NCBI GenBank assembly: GCA_964526915.1
Contig: CAZGMS010000242.1
Coordinates: 1 to 5,652 of the forward strand
Reading direction: 5' to 3'
DNA from: JAHJDR01 sp964526915
GTDB taxonomy: Bacteria; UBA10199; JADGCS01
Length of the DNA: 5,652 bases
The translations under genes and the position numbers were made by a program. Under the pieces are notes generated by a model. That model did no database searches and was not told the DNA's origin. It saw only the letters and a list, made by a program, of their open reading frames with translations. Shown in pieces: positions 5,372 to 5,652 of this stretch; within the stretch, counting starts at the first letter, position 1; every line of letters begins with the position of its first letter.

Positions 5372-5626
5372 AGTGTTTTCCCTTACGATAGTTTTCTGCC
5401 TATTTCCTTTCTTTCCCATATCGCAATCCTTCCTTTCCAAGATTAAAACAGGTCAGGTGAGACTGGAGGTGTTTCAGGTGATGTTGTTGGAGAAGACATA
5501 TAAGAAGGAATTGGAGGGGCTTGTGGGGTAACGAAGTCTCGGTTTGAGTTTTGAGAAAGTATTTGTTAGTTGCTTGACACTGCTGCCAAACATAACTGTG
5601 GTGCAGATTATTGGAGTAAAACACGG
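5372..5626. other. 255-base gene-free stretch with pyrimidine-rich then purine-rich blocks
   Basis: I find no supported gene here. By hand count 5376-5438 is about four-fifths pyrimidine on the plus strand, and 5439-5530 is about two-thirds purine. An open frame runs across the palindromes to the TAA at 5529-5531. Its last ~24 residues look protein-like (V-R-L-E-V-F-Q-V-M-L-L-E-K...), but there is no SD-supported start, so it could at most be a gene remnant. TTGACA at 5574-5579 matches a -35 box, without a convincing -10 box at the right spacing. Confidence 0.5.
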
Positions 5627-5652
5627 ATGAAACTTGAAGACATAAAACCCAA
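5627..5652 (+). CDS. possible start of a further gene, truncated by the window edge
   Basis: An ATG at 5627-5629 opens a frame of eight full codons (M-K-L-E-D-I-K-P) that runs off the window. GGAG lies 10 bases upstream, a slightly long but usable SD spacing, and a TTGACA box lies about 50 bases upstream. The peptide is too short to identify. The call rests on start signals alone. Confidence 0.3.

Noticed and set aside
5371..5460. Decayed GIY-YIG-type endonuclease gene next to the REP-like palindrome
   Set aside because: GTG-TTT-T... after the palindrome recalls the start of such genes, which I associate with this kind of locus, but I found no Y-I-G or later motif in any frame.
5295..5531. 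78-residue plus-strand open frame downstream of the tRNA
   Set aside because: Its first third consists of the palindromic repeats and it overlaps the tRNA 3' end; the in-frame GTG at 5373 has no SD. The last ~24 codons look protein-like, but that does not support a gene call.
1..5652. CRISPR array, insertion sequence or transposase
   Set aside because: No regularly spaced direct repeats of 20-40 bases, no transposase motifs and no terminal inverted repeats bounding a gene were found.

Overview
The window is bacterial: compact genes, Shine-Dalgarno (SD) sites, overlapping stop/start codons and a bacterial-type tRNA without an encoded CCA. Base composition looks balanced by eye. Gene content (RlmI-type rRNA methyltransferase, HI0074/HI0073-type HEPN-MNT pair, POT-like transporter) suggests a Gram-negative, perhaps proteobacterial or deltaproteobacterial-like, organism. 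This placement is a weak inference, since no taxonomic marker gene is present.

Layout. Positions 1-3593 hold five genes, all on the minus strand. In transcription order they are an unrecognised 201-residue protein (3593-2988), a protein with a PD-(D/E)XK nuclease-like domain (2911-2072), an RlmI-like 23S rRNA methyltransferase (about 1934-741), a HEPN protein of the HI0074 family (678-253) and its MNT nucleotidyltransferase partner (260 to the left edge, truncated). A stem-loop with a short T-run and a three-copy heptamer repeat separate the nuclease-like gene from the methyltransferase gene. From about 3594 the direction changes: a divergent intergenic region leads into a plus-strand 12-helix MFS/POT-like transporter (3778-5178), followed by a tRNA-Val(CAC) gene (5229-5301) tightly packed between two strong inverted repeats. 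The last 310 bases hold palindromic repeats, a pyrimidine-rich then purine-rich tract with no convincing gene, and possibly the first codons of another gene at the right edge.

How the genes relate. The HEPN and MNT genes overlap by 8 bases and carry both catalytic signatures (R-x4-H-x-Y and G-S-x10-D-x-D), as in toxin-antitoxin pairs where the MNT protein AMPylates the HEPN RNase. The 201-residue and nuclease-like genes form a second tight pair of unknown function, and its leader has two interleaved complementary segments just upstream of the ribosome-binding site. This unknown pair is the best candidate for an undescribed system. The methyltransferase, transporter and tRNA look like housekeeping functions. 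The tRNA surroundings show the densest unexplained DNA structure.
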